This document shows, one piece after another, positions 42,558 to 53,828 of a stretch of DNA of 64,000 nucleotides. Both the position numbers and the translations under genes were made by a program. The notes beneath the pieces are model-generated. The model did not search any database. It had not been told where the DNA came from and saw only the letters and a list, made by a program, of their open reading frames with translations. Position 1 is the stretch's first letter; each line of letters opens with the position of its first letter. The DNA is from Neoscytalidium dimidiatum (Eukaryota > Ascomycota > Dothideomycetes > Botryosphaeriales > Botryosphaeriaceae): positions 372,001 to 436,000 of the forward strand of contig CM074704.1 of the NCBI GenBank assembly GCA_037367355.1, read 5' to 3'.

Positions 42558-44189
42558 TTTTCTCCAAATTTTCCTTTTTTTTTTTTTTCTAATAGAAATT
42601 GCTCGCGACAAGAACCCGTGTGTGGATCAATCTTGGATGAGATTGAAGGACGTTAAATGTGCCGTACAGACAGCCGGATAAAACGGGAACAGCGTGTTGT
42701 GGAGCAGCCGAAGCTGCACCGGATCTGCGTTGTAGGCGGTGTCGACTTCAGCGTCACGGATTCGACGAGTAGGTGCATCAGCCAATCAATGGGGCAAATT
42801 TCACTCAAAAATGCTATAATCGACCGCGAGAACAGTGTGGGGTGGGAAAGGGGGAAGTGCACGGATGCTCGACCTGACCTGGCCGTGAGTTGGGGCTTGT
42901 GGGGTGGATTTGCACTTCGATATGCCGTTCACCCGGGAATGCGTGGATACGATTCCACTTTTGCTTGACGTCAGCTTGGACCCTGCATCTACGTGGCGCG
43001 CTTGACAGCGCTGTCCAGAAAGTCAGGAGCTTGGCGTGCTTAAGATCGAATTCACTGCTTGGCTAGCTTGTGTTTATACAGACTTCAACTTAAACAGTAC
43101 TCCTGTACGTTTTCGTTATTTGGTCTGTATTCATATCCTGAAGGAAGCGTGCGTGAGACTTTTTGGATAACGGTGATGACAAGAAAAATACATTAGGGGG
43201 CCTTTGGGAGGGAAAGCAGCAAATCAACGCTACCAATCCACAGCGTATGTACGTTGATAACCCCATAGATCTATTGGGAAACGGAAAAATTGAGCTAATA
43301 ACAGACCCTTTCAGCACCATTATAAAAGAAAGAAGCACATTAAACTGTTGAGAAGAGAGTTAAAATTTCTACGAGGGTCGGAATCTTATGTGCGCCGCAA
43401 GAACGAGACACGAGGTACCGATGACGACGCGAGAAGGAAGAGTGGATGGAAAATAAGGTTGAAGTTAGGTGGCGCGGCAGTCGACGGCCAAGATTATACG
43501 TCATTTTTCCCAGGATACATTTTAGCTGAAGTATTTTTAAGCCCGTCGAATCAAGGAAGAACCCTATTTTCTCCCTTCCTTGGAGTGGTCTTGCTACTGT
43601 AGCTGGGAGCTCGGGGATGGATGTCGATGTTGATATAGAGAATGCTCTTGGGGATAGAAGTGAGGCCGGCGCCGGTAACAGAGGTGTGGTGCGACACAAG
43701 GCCGAAAGGGCCTGAGATCAAGCGATTAGACGGCGGACACCAGAATCGTTGTAGCTGAGCGAGATATAGCGCCAGATATGGCGCAGTAGGAGGACCGAGG
43801 TATGCGATGCGATGCGCGACCTACTGTTGGGATGACGTGCATTGGGTCTGCCTCGTCGGGGAATGGGGCGCTGATGGCCTCGGAAAATGCAGACAAGATC
43901 ATGGGCGGGGTCCTTACCATGCGGGTTTTGAAGTTAATGAAGTCCTGGCTGGAGGCCATGGCTAAACATGATTGCGGGCGACGATGTCGACAGCAGCGGC
44001 GTGGCCGGAGTTCGATGCAGAGGCGAGCCTGAAATGTTCAAAGTGAGGAACAGCTCCTATCGCCCCGGCTACGGCTGTGCAGTCATATCCAACTCCATCT
44101 CCAATGGCCCTCCACAAACACTTGTTCACTGTGTGGCGTGAATAATGGCGTTGCTGGCATTGCTGGCGTTGCCGGCGTATTGGAGAGGA
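42558..44189. other. Intergenic, no gene assigned
   Basis: About 1.6 kb with no recognisable family. A reverse-strand ATG at 43959 opens a short exon-like stretch ending in a GTAAGG donor (MASSQDFINFKTRM), but I could not find the rest of a gene. Confidence 0.35.
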
Positions 44190-44190
44190 A

Positions 44191-44660
44191 TTGCGGATCA
44201 CCGCAGTAACAAGACCCGCGCGCCGCGATAGCTCGTGCCACATCAGCACCTGCGACGAGGGCTGCCAGGTCGGCCATCTTGTGCCGAAGTACGACACCGG
44301 CTGGTTCTTCGTCAACTCCATGGTCGTCTACACCTGTCTCGGCCCGCGGTTCTGCACCGCCATCAACAACAAGCGCAACGCCTGCCTTCTGCATGCCTGT
44401 TCCCAAGCCCTCCGTTCGTCGTCCGCTGCATCGCTAGCGATTCGACCAAGCTACGCCGCGTATACCATCACACACTGCTGCTGGCTCCGCTGGGTGTAGC
44501 GGTCGAGCTCCTGTGGGCGCGCTTTGCCTGGTCCATCTTCAGGCTGCTCGAGACGTTTCTGCTGCAGCATATGCGCCAGAGACCGCTGCTGTCATCCAGT
44601 GAAGAGCCGGTTGTGCTGGACGCTGAGCAGTGCGCCCGCTCCACCCGTCTTACTAGCTGA
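44191..44660 (+). pseudogene. GC-rich coding relic with cysteine-rich and hydrophobic parts
   Basis: GC-biased codons read rightward in one frame (CHISTCDEGCQVGHLVPKYD, then GWFFVNSMVVYTCL) to about 44390. They continue in another frame (STKLRRVYHHTLLLAPLGV, then LLWARFAWSIFRLLETFLL) to a stop at 44660. The change has no intron-like signal, so one frameshift is likely. The second part contains a probable membrane helix. I do not recognise the family. Both ends fall into sequence with no continuation. Confidence 0.35.
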
Positions 44661-45577
44661 CACTCCGGGTGAGTGCGGCGTGCGGAGGTTGCGATTGGCC
44701 GGCGTCGTGCTGATGGACACGAGTCTAGGGAACGGGATCTGCGCGGTCCGACCCGAAGCGGCGCCCTGTTGAAAATAAGCCATAGGCGTTGGGTGAGAGC
44801 GGATCATTGGTTATTTATTTGAATGAGCGGCTGGCTCCAGTCGATATGCCATCATGACCAATCACTGACTAATGCCTAACTAAGCAAGCAAGCACGTGGT
44901 GCTTGGCTTTGAAATCCAACAGAAGTCGCCTAAACAATCCCAATCAACCGTGGGACAATACGCCTAATGGGGCTTGAAATTTTTGGGTGGAGGTGTAGCC
45001 CGCAGATGTCTGTTAAGAGGAGAAGGAATTTCCTGAGCAAACTCGATGTGAGTGGTGGGGGGTTTTTTCCGTAACAGCCTGTTGGCTAAGCGGAGGCAGG
45101 CCATTCCACCGGGAAAGGTGTTTCCCTTTTTCCCTTGGGCGTTCTCGCTCTAAAGCTACAAAAATTCATCTTCGCTAAAAGACAAACATAGTGCCTCTAG
45201 AATAGAACGTCGTACCGTAGCACTTCGCTTCAGAAGTCAGAAACGATCGAGAAGCAACTCAGCCCAATAGGTCCCTCATCCTGGCCTTGGAACTGTTATC
45301 ATAATTTCTACTTTGGAAGCAAAGTCCTTTCGATCAGGAGTTTGTAACACCGACGGCAGCAAGCCATTTTGAACCGGAAACTTCGTTCTCCAGGTTCTTC
45401 CAGGGCAAACCGCGCGCGATTTGCGTCTCTAATAACAGTTTGGCCTGCCTTGATCGGCCCGAATCACGGGGTGGACGTACTTCGCGCCTCACGTGGGCGG
45501 TGAACCCTATAAGTTCCGATATCCCCACCTTCTACGTCTCTGCTGCGCCGCAACACCTCAGCAGCGCTCGCCTTCAA
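44661..45577. other. Intergenic, promoter side of the BTB gene
   Basis: No gene seen in this 0.9 kb. The BTB frame stays open upstream of its ATG to about 45440 but without another ATG. Confidence 0.4.
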
Positions 45578-46737
45578 ATGAGTCCAGAGACGCCAATGGC
45601 GGACGTTGAAGTCGTCTACTTTGATCGAGATGGCGATACACGGCTACTTCTCGACGCAGACCAAGAACCCCGCATCTTCGTCGTGTCGAGCAAAGCCATG
45701 ACTTTAGTTTGCGACTCTTGGAACCGAATGCTCTCACCAAACAGCCATTTCAAGGAAGCCAGACAGGGAGACGGCCGCGAAATTCTCCTACCGGACGACG
45801 ACTCGGACGGCCTCGAGATTTTGCTCAACATTGCGCATCTGCATTTCGATCGGGTACCGGAAGAGCTCGGGTTTGAAGACCTGCTGGCAGTTTCCGTGCT
45901 GACGGAGAAATACGGGGCCACCAAGTTGGTCAAACCGTGGGTCAAGAGGTGGCTCGAAGGAAACAAAAGTTTGGTTGATGAGCCAGGCCACGAGGAATGG
46001 CTTTGGATTGCATGGGCCTTCGGTGAGAGCGACATTTTTGAGAAGCTGTCCAGACGTCTGGCTCTCGAATGCGGCATCAACCAAGCCGGCAAATTTGTGA
46101 CTCCGCGGAATAAGGTCTTAGACTCTGAGAGCAGTACAGACCACTTCCCTCCTGAAATAATAGGTAACTCTCAAAGCTCTTGCATGCGGTTGGTGTCGTC
46201 GGCACGGATGCTGATGGTGGCGAGGAAGAAAGCATGATGCGCGTGCGGGAACAAACAATACAGAAGCTGCTAGATGGCACGTACGCCTTATCTGACGCTT
46301 ACCTTGAGTCCAATGCGAAAGGAGAAACCCGGTGCAAGTGCCCCGGGGCCCGCTCCCATTGCGACTCGATAATTTTTGGGTCCTTGAACTTGTCGCTTCA
46401 GAAACTCAAGTTGGGACCGCAACGCAGAACATGCACCGAAATACGTCGGAGTATCAACAAATTAGCCGGACAGCTAAAAACGTTACAGATTTACATTGTT
46501 AGCCCGTACTACACGGACGGCAAAACTTATTCACATAGCGCGTGCTCCGAAGTCGGTACTTGGACCGGAGCCGGGACTGACAAAATCATCCAAGAGGTTC
46601 CATCGTGCACCCTGGACGCTCACAGGATCCACATGGAGCGAAACGCCGCCGAATTGGTTGTAGAACACTCTGGGCGAGCACCGCGGAAGGTCCGTCGCCT
46701 GAGACAACCTTATCAGGAGGAGGTAGAAGAGCTATGA
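45578..46737 (+). CDS. BTB/POZ-domain protein, fungal type
   Basis: Two exons, 45578-46163 and 46229-46737, join to 364 residues. The 65-bp intron uses GTAACT and an AG at 46228 chosen because it alone restores the conserved PPEIIESMMRVREQTIQ. Residues 10-125 form a BTB fold: RIFVVSSKAMTLVCDSWNRM, then the fungal landmark EILLPDDDSDGLEILLNIAH and LAVSVLTEKYGATKLVKPWV. The C-terminal part keeps the Cys/His-containing region of fungal BTB proteins (CKCPGARSHCDSIIFGSL) and the closing LDAHRIHMERNAAELV. Such proteins usually mediate protein-protein contacts, some as cullin-3 adaptors; no partner is evident. It overlaps the next reverse-strand frame by 6 bp tail to tail. Confidence 0.88.
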
Positions 46738-47379
46738 GACTCTTACATGGCTTGGGATGTCGGATATCTTACACTTCCTCATTGTCTCCTCGGCGTCTTC
46801 CATCGAACGAAAGAAGACTCGCACCTTCGCCGCGTCGTTCGCATTCCTCGTCAGGCCATAGAGCTTGACGTTTTCGATAGCCTTTTGAGTCTCTGCCGCT
46901 TTATGAAAAAAGAAAAAGTGTTTGCATATGGCTTTTGGCTTTAGGTTGTTAATATTGGCTTCAAGTAAATCAAGCTTGGTCGCTGGCGGCGGTAACAGTG
47001 GTGGAGGTGATAATAGCAATGTTGTATTCACAAGTACGGTGCGAATCGGTACGACTGGCATCGATGCTGGGCTGGTGTTCGCGGATGAGGGCGGCGTGGT
47101 CGGATGCATGAGAATGCTGCGTAGATCTCGTTGATCTGCAACTGTTATTTTAGGTTTCTCCGCATCGCCTCTGCAACCGCGCTCATCCGCCTTTCTGTCT
47201 TCCCCCATACGCTCTTCTAACTTGGACTGCGTTTCTTGGGACATCTTGAGTGCGTTGTCCATCCGCTCGATCTCATCTTCAGCTCCGGCAGCCTGCTCCG
47301 TAAGCGCTTCATTCCGCTTGGTAAGTTGGTCATTCTGCGTAACAATTTCCAGCAAGCTGACTATCACGTCGAGTGTCAA
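46732..47379 (-). CDS. Hypothetical coiled-coil protein (5' end uncertain)
   Basis: A reverse-strand frame of about 215 codons. The first part is a short coiled coil (DQLTKRNEALTEQAAGAEDE, then SQETQSKLEERMGEDRK). A Ser/Thr/Pro-rich middle follows, then ENVKLYGLTRNANDAAKVRV and a charged end. There is no ATG at the left limit of the frame; a TAG directly precedes it and would serve as an intron acceptor, so a first exon may lie beyond 47390. A further intron is possible around 46890-47040. It ends 6 bp inside the BTB coding region on the other strand. Function unknown. Confidence 0.4.
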   Translation of the reverse strand: MTLDVIVSLLEIVTQNDQLTKRNEALTEQAAGAEDEIERMDNALKMSQETQSKLEERMGEDRKADERGCRGDAEKPKITVADQRDLRSILMHPTTPPSSANTSPASMPVVPIRTVLVNTTLLLSPPPLLPPPATKLDLLEANINNLKPKAICKHFFFFHKAAETQKAIENVKLYGLTRNANDAAKVRVFFRSMEDAEETMRKCKISDIPSHVRVS

Positions 47380-47643
47380 CCGCTAGGTAGGTCGGACACG
47401 GTTGTCGCGCGAGTCTTGCGTTGCCCAGTTGGCTTGCTGATGTGGAGAGCGTGACAGTCGATGTGTCGGGGCTGGAGACGCGTAGCGCGTCGCGCGTCAC
47501 AACGCGTCAGAGTCAATCTTGTCCGAATCTAATCCCCCGCCGCCGTGCCACCTCTTTCCCAACCCAATTCCTGTCTTCTGTTCACGTAAAGCCGCATCCC
47601 TATCTTCTATTTCGTCAGCAAGCAAGCCATCCGGCCTCGAGCA

Positions 47644-48185
47644 ATGTCTTCTCAGTGCGACAGTCCGTCCGTCGCTGTTCTGACGCTTCCTGCCGCGGCC
47701 GCACGACCGTCCGATGCTGTGCTGATACTTGCTACTGGCCCCATCTATTCATACTTGCTTCACTCGTTCTTTTCCACATTTCCCTCGCTTTTAACAGGAA
47801 CACACGCTGGACTCTGGTCAGCTTCCATTCACCGTACGTTATCCGCCTCGCCGAAACAAGAAGCGCGAAGCACGTATACGTCGTCGTCCCAATCGACAGT
47901 GCAAGTATCGTCACCGATCGAATCCCCACTAATCGAATTCTGAACGTAATAACCGGACAGTTGGGAAAGGACGTAACGGGATCGTCTGGTACGATTTGCT
48001 GCGCAAGGCTCGCGCTTAGAGACCCAGCCTCTATCCTAATACCTCTTCTACTGAGACCCGTAGAAGGCCCTTTCAAAGGCGCACCTAACCAGTTTATGAC
48101 GATCGTGAAGTCGCTTTTGGAGACGCTTGAGATTGACGTGTACCTTGAGAATATATCACAAGCACGTCATACCTCGTGGAAATAG
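47644..48185 (+). pseudogene. Truncated third copy of the coiled-coil family (copy C)
   Basis: The ATG at 47644 (MSSQCDSPS) opens one frame, but the family-like sequence is in another: KHVYVVVPIDSASIVTDR, CCARLALRDPASILIP, and MTIVKSLLETLEIDVYLEN, ending at a stop at 48185. These correspond to PLYVYIEP, VVLQFLLKEP and LESLHSLSLATNLTLYVP of the gene at 32699-34166. The linker, basic patch and coiled coil are all missing, and at least one frame change separates start and core. It is therefore a decayed fragment of the N-terminal region only. Confidence 0.5.
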
Positions 48186-49081
48186 GACGATACCACGACG
48201 CCAGAAGTGAATCTTAATGTAACATATGGGAGAGGCTGTATCGGCCGAAAGAATGGTTGTGATCAGTATCCTTGCGATAAATCTACCAGCAATGTGACGT
48301 CTTGGAACCCTTTCGTTAATGACGGACTTTCATTGCATGAAGAGGTCGATCGTAAATCGGTGTTGTCCAGGAATTCGCAAGCAGTCAATCCAACGGATCT
48401 TTCATCTTTAGCATCGCCAAGTTTCAGAACTTCGGCCATCCTGCCTCCCCAAGTGATGCGCCATCGAGGTTATCCGTGGGGCGCGACACCAGAACTGTGG
48501 TCCTCATGTACAGTTCAATGGTTATCCACTCCAACTCCAAGAGAAAAGCTTCCTCCATTGGTGCGTTATCCCCCACGTGGCCAAAAGCACAATTTTGATG
48601 AGGCCAAAGAGTCAAGCTGTCTGGCTTTTTAGAACGGCCGATGGCCAATGCTCGTACCTAAGGGGCACGTGAGGCTGGCCGGCGGAGTGCTCTGGTGCTG
48701 TAGCGACCAATGTCCTTTCGCTTCGCAGCTTTGTGCCCTTTCCACTGTGATCCTGTGTAATACACAAGAACGGTGTTTGTCTTTTTATGCAAAAGTTTCG
48801 ATCACAGTTCCTTGCTGGGGTTGTTGTTCGGCTGAGGGGATGGTCGCGCGATATGATCTGGGAGTACTACGTAAGCACTAAGAGCCCCGCAGCACCAACA
48901 GTGAGTCTCGCACCGCAATAAAAGCGAGATAACGGGAAGGCTCAGCCACCAGCTCGGACCTCTCTTCAGGCTGCCCATATAGCAGAAGACACCCATCAGA
49001 ATCCAGCACTGAACTTGTTCCCGAATATACCAAAATTTTTCAACATCATTTCGATTCTGACTCCGATCGCGATTGACCCAG
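48186..49081. other. Intergenic, no gene assigned
   Basis: A frame at 48207-48632 follows the decayed copy but shows no coil or other family feature. Nothing else is supported. Confidence 0.35.
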
Positions 49082-49547
49082 CGAAACGGACGACCTCCAG
49101 CCACCCCCTCTCAGGCTTGATCCATCTGCAATATTCTTACCGATTTTGAGAATGGTTCTTGGGCTTGCTGCCGCGTACTTCCTTGGCCGACAGTCGGCGA
49201 AAGAGGAGCAGGGGTCGGAAAAAGGGCGCAGACCGATGGGGGCCAAATTAAGGAAGCGGGTACACCAACTCAAGCCAGAAGCGCGGAAACACCGGGAGGA
49301 AGAAGGTGAAAGGCACGAATTACCTGCCGAGAATCCTCGAGAGCTACCTACAGACGTCAATGTGGCAGAGATGGAGGAACAGAAACGCCCCGTGGAGATG
49401 CCGGTCACAGAGCCAGTGGAGTTGCCAGCGACTACGGAACTAGCGGAGCTACCCGGAGAAACGGGCACCCCAAAAACCGAGAAAATCGAGCAATGCGGCC
49501 ACAAAGATACGCAAGATTCCCGTGACACTGAACCTGTATCCATATGA
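49082..49547 (+). CDS. Single-pass membrane protein with charged Glu/Pro-rich tail (3' exon)
   Basis: An exon-like stretch begins after an acceptor at 49080-49081 (CTGAC branch then CCCAG). It encodes a membrane helix (FLPILRMVLGLAAAYFLG), a basic stop-transfer (RQSAKEE then KGRR) and a long Glu/Pro-rich tail with repeated E-L-P elements (HELPAENPRELPT, VELPATTELAELPGETGT). This E-L-P repeat pattern after a membrane helix occurs in unnamed fungal membrane proteins. An upstream exon with signal peptide or ectodomain is expected but I could not define it. The opposite strand is also open, but its product is only a low-complexity serine-rich sequence. Confidence 0.45.
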
Positions 49548-50296
49548 AGATTGAGATAGTGGTTACGGGAACCTGGTCGCGAAAACCCCCCGTCGACGCC
49601 ATTCTCGAAGCGCAGTCAGGATTGAAGCCGGACGATGGGGATTCAACTTAACGGGTCTCTGATGATGGTTCGTACCAGAAAGGAGCTACCATGCTTCTTT
49701 ACCTAAAACTTTTTGGGGAGTCTTAGCCTATTCTCTATACGCTGGCACGGCCCTTGTGCCGCAACACCACGGAGGTTGAGATGTTGGAATCAAATCATGA
49801 CGGCTGGAGTCGTGTTAGCTCGGTCTCCAAAACATGACCGGTTCCATGAACGTTCTGCGAAAGGAGAAACCATGTATATACCACCAATTACAATCCTCGC
49901 GCCTATAGCCATGGTTTACAAAGCATGGATGTTCCCGCGAATACCACTATACAGATCTGGAGCCGATATTCGGATGCCGGATACGACAACAAACCCCTAA
50001 ATCATACGGATCATAGTCTGCATTTCCGGGTGACGTTAGCAGATCGAGTATGATACGCTGCTTGGACCTGTTGTCGGCACGATCCGGGGCCTTGTTCCGG
50101 AACTGAACTGCAATCCTTGTGGTTTAGATACCAGGTGCTTCCGCCTCTGGTCGCATCTACTTTGTCCACTTGACCTTTAATAAGTGGTATCTCAAATCGG
50201 AAATCTACATGCTCCTCAGGAATCGGTTCATCTTAGTTGAGACTGCTAATTTATTATTAATTAAAAAAAGATACATCGACGCCAAGCAGTAAAATC
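49548..50296. other. Intergenic, no gene seen
   Basis: About 750 bases with short frames only; AT-rich towards the right end near 50250. Confidence 0.4.
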
Positions 50297-51385
50297 TTAT
50301 ACATGTGTAATCAGTCTCTTTCCACTCACGCCCCCTTGGAGAGACTTGTCCAGGATCTCCTGAATACCCTCCACGCCACCGGGTACCTCGACATTCCGAG
50401 TGGGTACGATGGCGCCGCTGGCCAAACCTTCCGGGATATACACATGATACGTCCATTCCGAAAGCTCCCTATACTCCTCCTTATCCAGAACCTCCGGCCA
50501 GGAATCGTACACGCGCTTTACGTTCTCCGGCCTCGCATACGCAGCGATATCCCCGAACTCCGGCAGCGTGGTGAAGATGGTGCCGCCCGTCTCGGCGAGA
50601 ACTTGGCCAATGATGGCGGTCGGCTCGGGGGTGCCGATGGCATCGAAGACAGCGTCGTAGGGGCCGAGCGACTTGAGCTCTGCGACGACTTTCTCGGCGG
50701 GCTGTCTGTGATCGACGATGCTGCGCGCTCCCAGGGAGGCGACGAAGTCCTTGTTCTGAGGCGAAGAGGTGGTAACGACGTCGTAGCCGAGGTCGGACGC
50801 GTACTTGATCGCGTAGCCGCCGACGCTCGAGCTTCCTCCGTACACCAGCAGCTTCTTGCCCTTCGGTGCGGCCTTCTTTCCGTCGGGGCTGGGCCGCTCG
50901 GGACCGAGGACAGCATGCATCGCGGCGACGACGGTGGTGAGGTTGGAGGGAACGGAGGACGCGTCTTCGAGCGAGACGCTGTCGGGAATATTCGACGTGC
51001 GCTGCGGGAAAGCGATGTAGTACTCCTGGAAATGGCCGGTCCGGGTGTCTGAGAGGTCGAATGGCGCTAGCACTGCCACGCGGTCTCCTGGCTTCACGTA
51101 GGTGACGTTGGAGCCGACGGCCTCGACTATGCCGGCGGAAGTGAAACCGAGGATGGCTGGAACGGAATAAGGGATGGGTGCAAATCTGGCGATGTCAATC
51201 AAACGTCTTTGAGCTGGAGTGTGTGTGTGTGCTCGGACTTACTTCTGCATCTTGGCGTCGAGGGGATTAAAGCTAATGACTTTGTTCTTCACGAGAATCT
51301 CATCCTGGCCTGGGATATATTTTTCCACCGTCTTGATGACAACGGGAGAGCCAATCTGCTCAATTACTGCTGCCTTGTTGGACAT
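50297..51385 (-). CDS. Zinc-independent medium-chain reductase (quinone/trans-enoyl reductase type)
   Basis: Two exons, 51385-51243 and 51185-50297, with a 57-bp intron containing a CA repeat, give 343 residues. The N-terminal GroES-like domain reads EILVKNKVISFNPLDAKMQK and VPAILGFTSAGIVEAVGSNV. The Rossmann domain has the loop LVYGGSSSVGGYAIKYA. The cysteine cluster of zinc alcohol dehydrogenases is absent, so the protein belongs to the zinc-free quinone oxidoreductase/enoyl reductase branch, often found as trans-acting enoyl reductases in fungal clusters. No PKS is nearby, so a detoxifying reductase is equally likely. The gene is intact. Confidence 0.88.
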
Positions 51386-52899
51386 GGTGTGATGCGTTGG
51401 AAGCGGAAGACTATTGTTGTTCGTTCTTCGTTATTCCCAAATCCACTTCATATTTAAGCTATCTGCAGACGAAGAAGCCGGCGTAATGATTGTTCCGTGG
51501 TGTGGTGACTGATGACACACATCGGTGCTCGGAGGTGCGGAGAGGCCGAAAGTAAGACGCCAAGAGTAAGACGGCTGCGGTCTTTAAGATGATTAAGTCC
51601 GGATGAAGCTTATGTAACACCCATCTTCTCCCAGAAATCAAGGTATTCCTGAGAGTATCGGAGAATGCCGAACCCGAAACTTATAAAGAACTTGTAGCCT
51701 TACATAATTACATTCCGCTCCATAGCCCTCGCGGCACTTCTGGAGCGCTCGAGATTGGTTAGGCGGAAAACCGCCGCCACGAACGTGCCCCTCCTCTGCC
51801 CATCGTAGTCGCGCCATCAACGCTTTTGAAATGCACCTCGTCACCATCAATTGCTCTATCGCGTCATACGAACCTTGGCGGCACGCTAAGTCCGGACGCG
51901 ATTGCTTGGGTAGACGGAAGTGGCGTTGGACCCGATAGTTTCAACCGCAAGATTGAATTAGGGAAGTCCGTGACAGCAGGCCCACGTAGAGCTGCTGCAC
52001 GTATATGAAATTTGACATACACGTCAACATGCATTGTAGGACGACTACAGCAGTGCCATGCACAGTGTTTGAGGGAGGGACATGCATGGTGAAATAAGCA
52101 CATTATCCCGCATTTTCCCGCTTCTAGCAGATAATAGACCCTGAATCACTATGAGTCATTAAAGACCACATCTTCCGATCTCTTCCCTCTGGTGTTCGAC
52201 TTCTGGAGACTCGTTTTCTCTACTTTTTGAATTATTCCGCTTTATAGGCACCTCGGCTGATTTCCCTGCCAGTCTTGAATCATCACCACTAGAAGGAGTC
52301 GCTGCCAACGTATGACCACCCGGAACTCCGGATGGTACTCGGTGTTGTGGACGTGTGCTATTTAGACCTATACCGGCGCAGTTCATTATGCTCTCGGAAA
52401 TTCTCTCGAGAATCTCAGAGACGTCCGTGTCTTACATACACTAAAGTGTTACTCATGTCAAATTTGCATTCGCCGTAAAAATTTCGTACGGATGCATTTT
52501 CTTCTGTCCTGTCCCCGCTTAAGTACTCCCAACTTCTCTTATACCAGTCCTTTGAGGTAGAACCTAAGGTAACGTTGATTAAGCAACGCTATTATAAGCT
52601 TGTAGTCTGTTCGAGTGCACGACATTATGCAAGCCGATGGAATGCCTGTCTAGCGCGCCGTACGCACCATATGGACGATGAAGGAAGAGCTACCAGAGCT
52701 GACCATTTGTTCGCAGTTCCGGTAGTAACGTCGGCGAGAAGACAGCGGCACTGCCGCTGGAAGCATATCAGCAGAGGCTACGGGCTGCGACTGCCGCTAC
52801 AATATTATGGACTTGAAGCACGCATCTTGCTCGTGTCTCGCTGATAACTTGAGATTCAATCATGATACAATCCTTAGCCGGGCACTTAAAAAGCTGACC
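51386..52899. other. Intergenic, no gene assigned
   Basis: About 1.5 kb. Only short frames; none has a family signature. Confidence 0.4.
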
Positions 52900-53828
52900 T
52901 AAAATCTGGATGCTGGTTAGAGAATTCAGTCCCTTCTCGACCTCCGCAAATAGAATCTCTTGTAGCTTCGGCGACAGCTTCCCAGACGCAATCAAGTCGA
53001 GAATAGTCAGAAGCTCCTTATTCGCCCCCCAATAGACCCTTGCAGAGTAACGCCGTGCGACGCCATTGGGATAATCCGGGGTTCTCCAGTCTCAGCCGTC
53101 ATACCAATGAGCACCACACGACCACCCATCTGCACCACAGGGATGGCGGCAGCGGTATTTAGTTTCTGGCCGACAAAGTCTACCATAACGTCGTACGGAA
53201 CGTCCAAGTCCTGAAGGGATGAAACGCAATCTACCGTGCCAAACACCTTCGCCTCGTCGTATTGGACCGCGTTGACATCGACACCGTAAACTCTCGCGCC
53301 CATCAAAGCTGCCAACCCCACGCCATTGAGTTCGAGGCCTCCAAGGCCCGAAATCGTGACTGTAGTCGATTCCGTCACCTGCCCTTCAGTAAGGACAGCG
53401 TGGTGCGTGATCGCAATCGCATTGATCGCTACGGCCGCCTGCGCGAAGCTGACTCCCTCCGGAATCCGGACCAGGTAGTCGTTGTAGGCGAGAGCGTACC
53501 GCGCGTAGCCACCATCGTACCCCAGCCCCGGAGCCCAGCTTATTGATGGGCTGGCAGATCTGCGCTATCGCCACGCGGTCTCCGATTTGCACTGGCCACG
53601 GCCCGGGGCTTGGGCCAAGATTCACGGCTGTTCCGGCCACCTTGTGACCCAGAGTGATCGGTGTCACTTGAGCGGGCCCCTCTATAATGCCGTCCCTTAT
53701 CGTTTTGTCGGGCAATAGAGCCTCGCCGCCTGTATCTGGAGAAGAACTTGGCCCTTGCCCGGCTCGGAGATAGGGACTTCTTGGAGTTGCAGTCTGGGCT
53801 GTGGAGGCGCATAGCGAAAGGCTTTCAT
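52900..53828 (-). pseudogene. Zinc alcohol dehydrogenase-like gene, frameshifted
   Basis: Reading left from ATG 53828 the expected order of a medium-chain alcohol dehydrogenase appears in three or four frames. The order is MKAFRYAPPQPRLQLQEVPI, then TPITLGHKVAGTAVNLGP, then GYARYALAYNDYLVRIPEGV, then TVTISGLGGLELNGVGLAAL and MGGRVVLIGMTAETGEPR, then NKELLTILDLIASGKLSPKL. One frameshift maps to a run of six C at 53025-53030, where a single base would restore the frame; others lie near 53720 and 53560. The structural zinc cysteine cluster expected near 53560 is missing. The gene is thus broken, unless the homopolymer change is a sequencing error combined with unusual introns. Confidence 0.75.

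Noticed and set aside
49046..49543. Serine-rich reverse-strand protein opposite the membrane-protein exon
   Set aside because: It is the complement of the Glu/Pro-rich coding strand; the forward frame has a membrane helix and a stop-transfer sequence, so the reverse one is a shadow.
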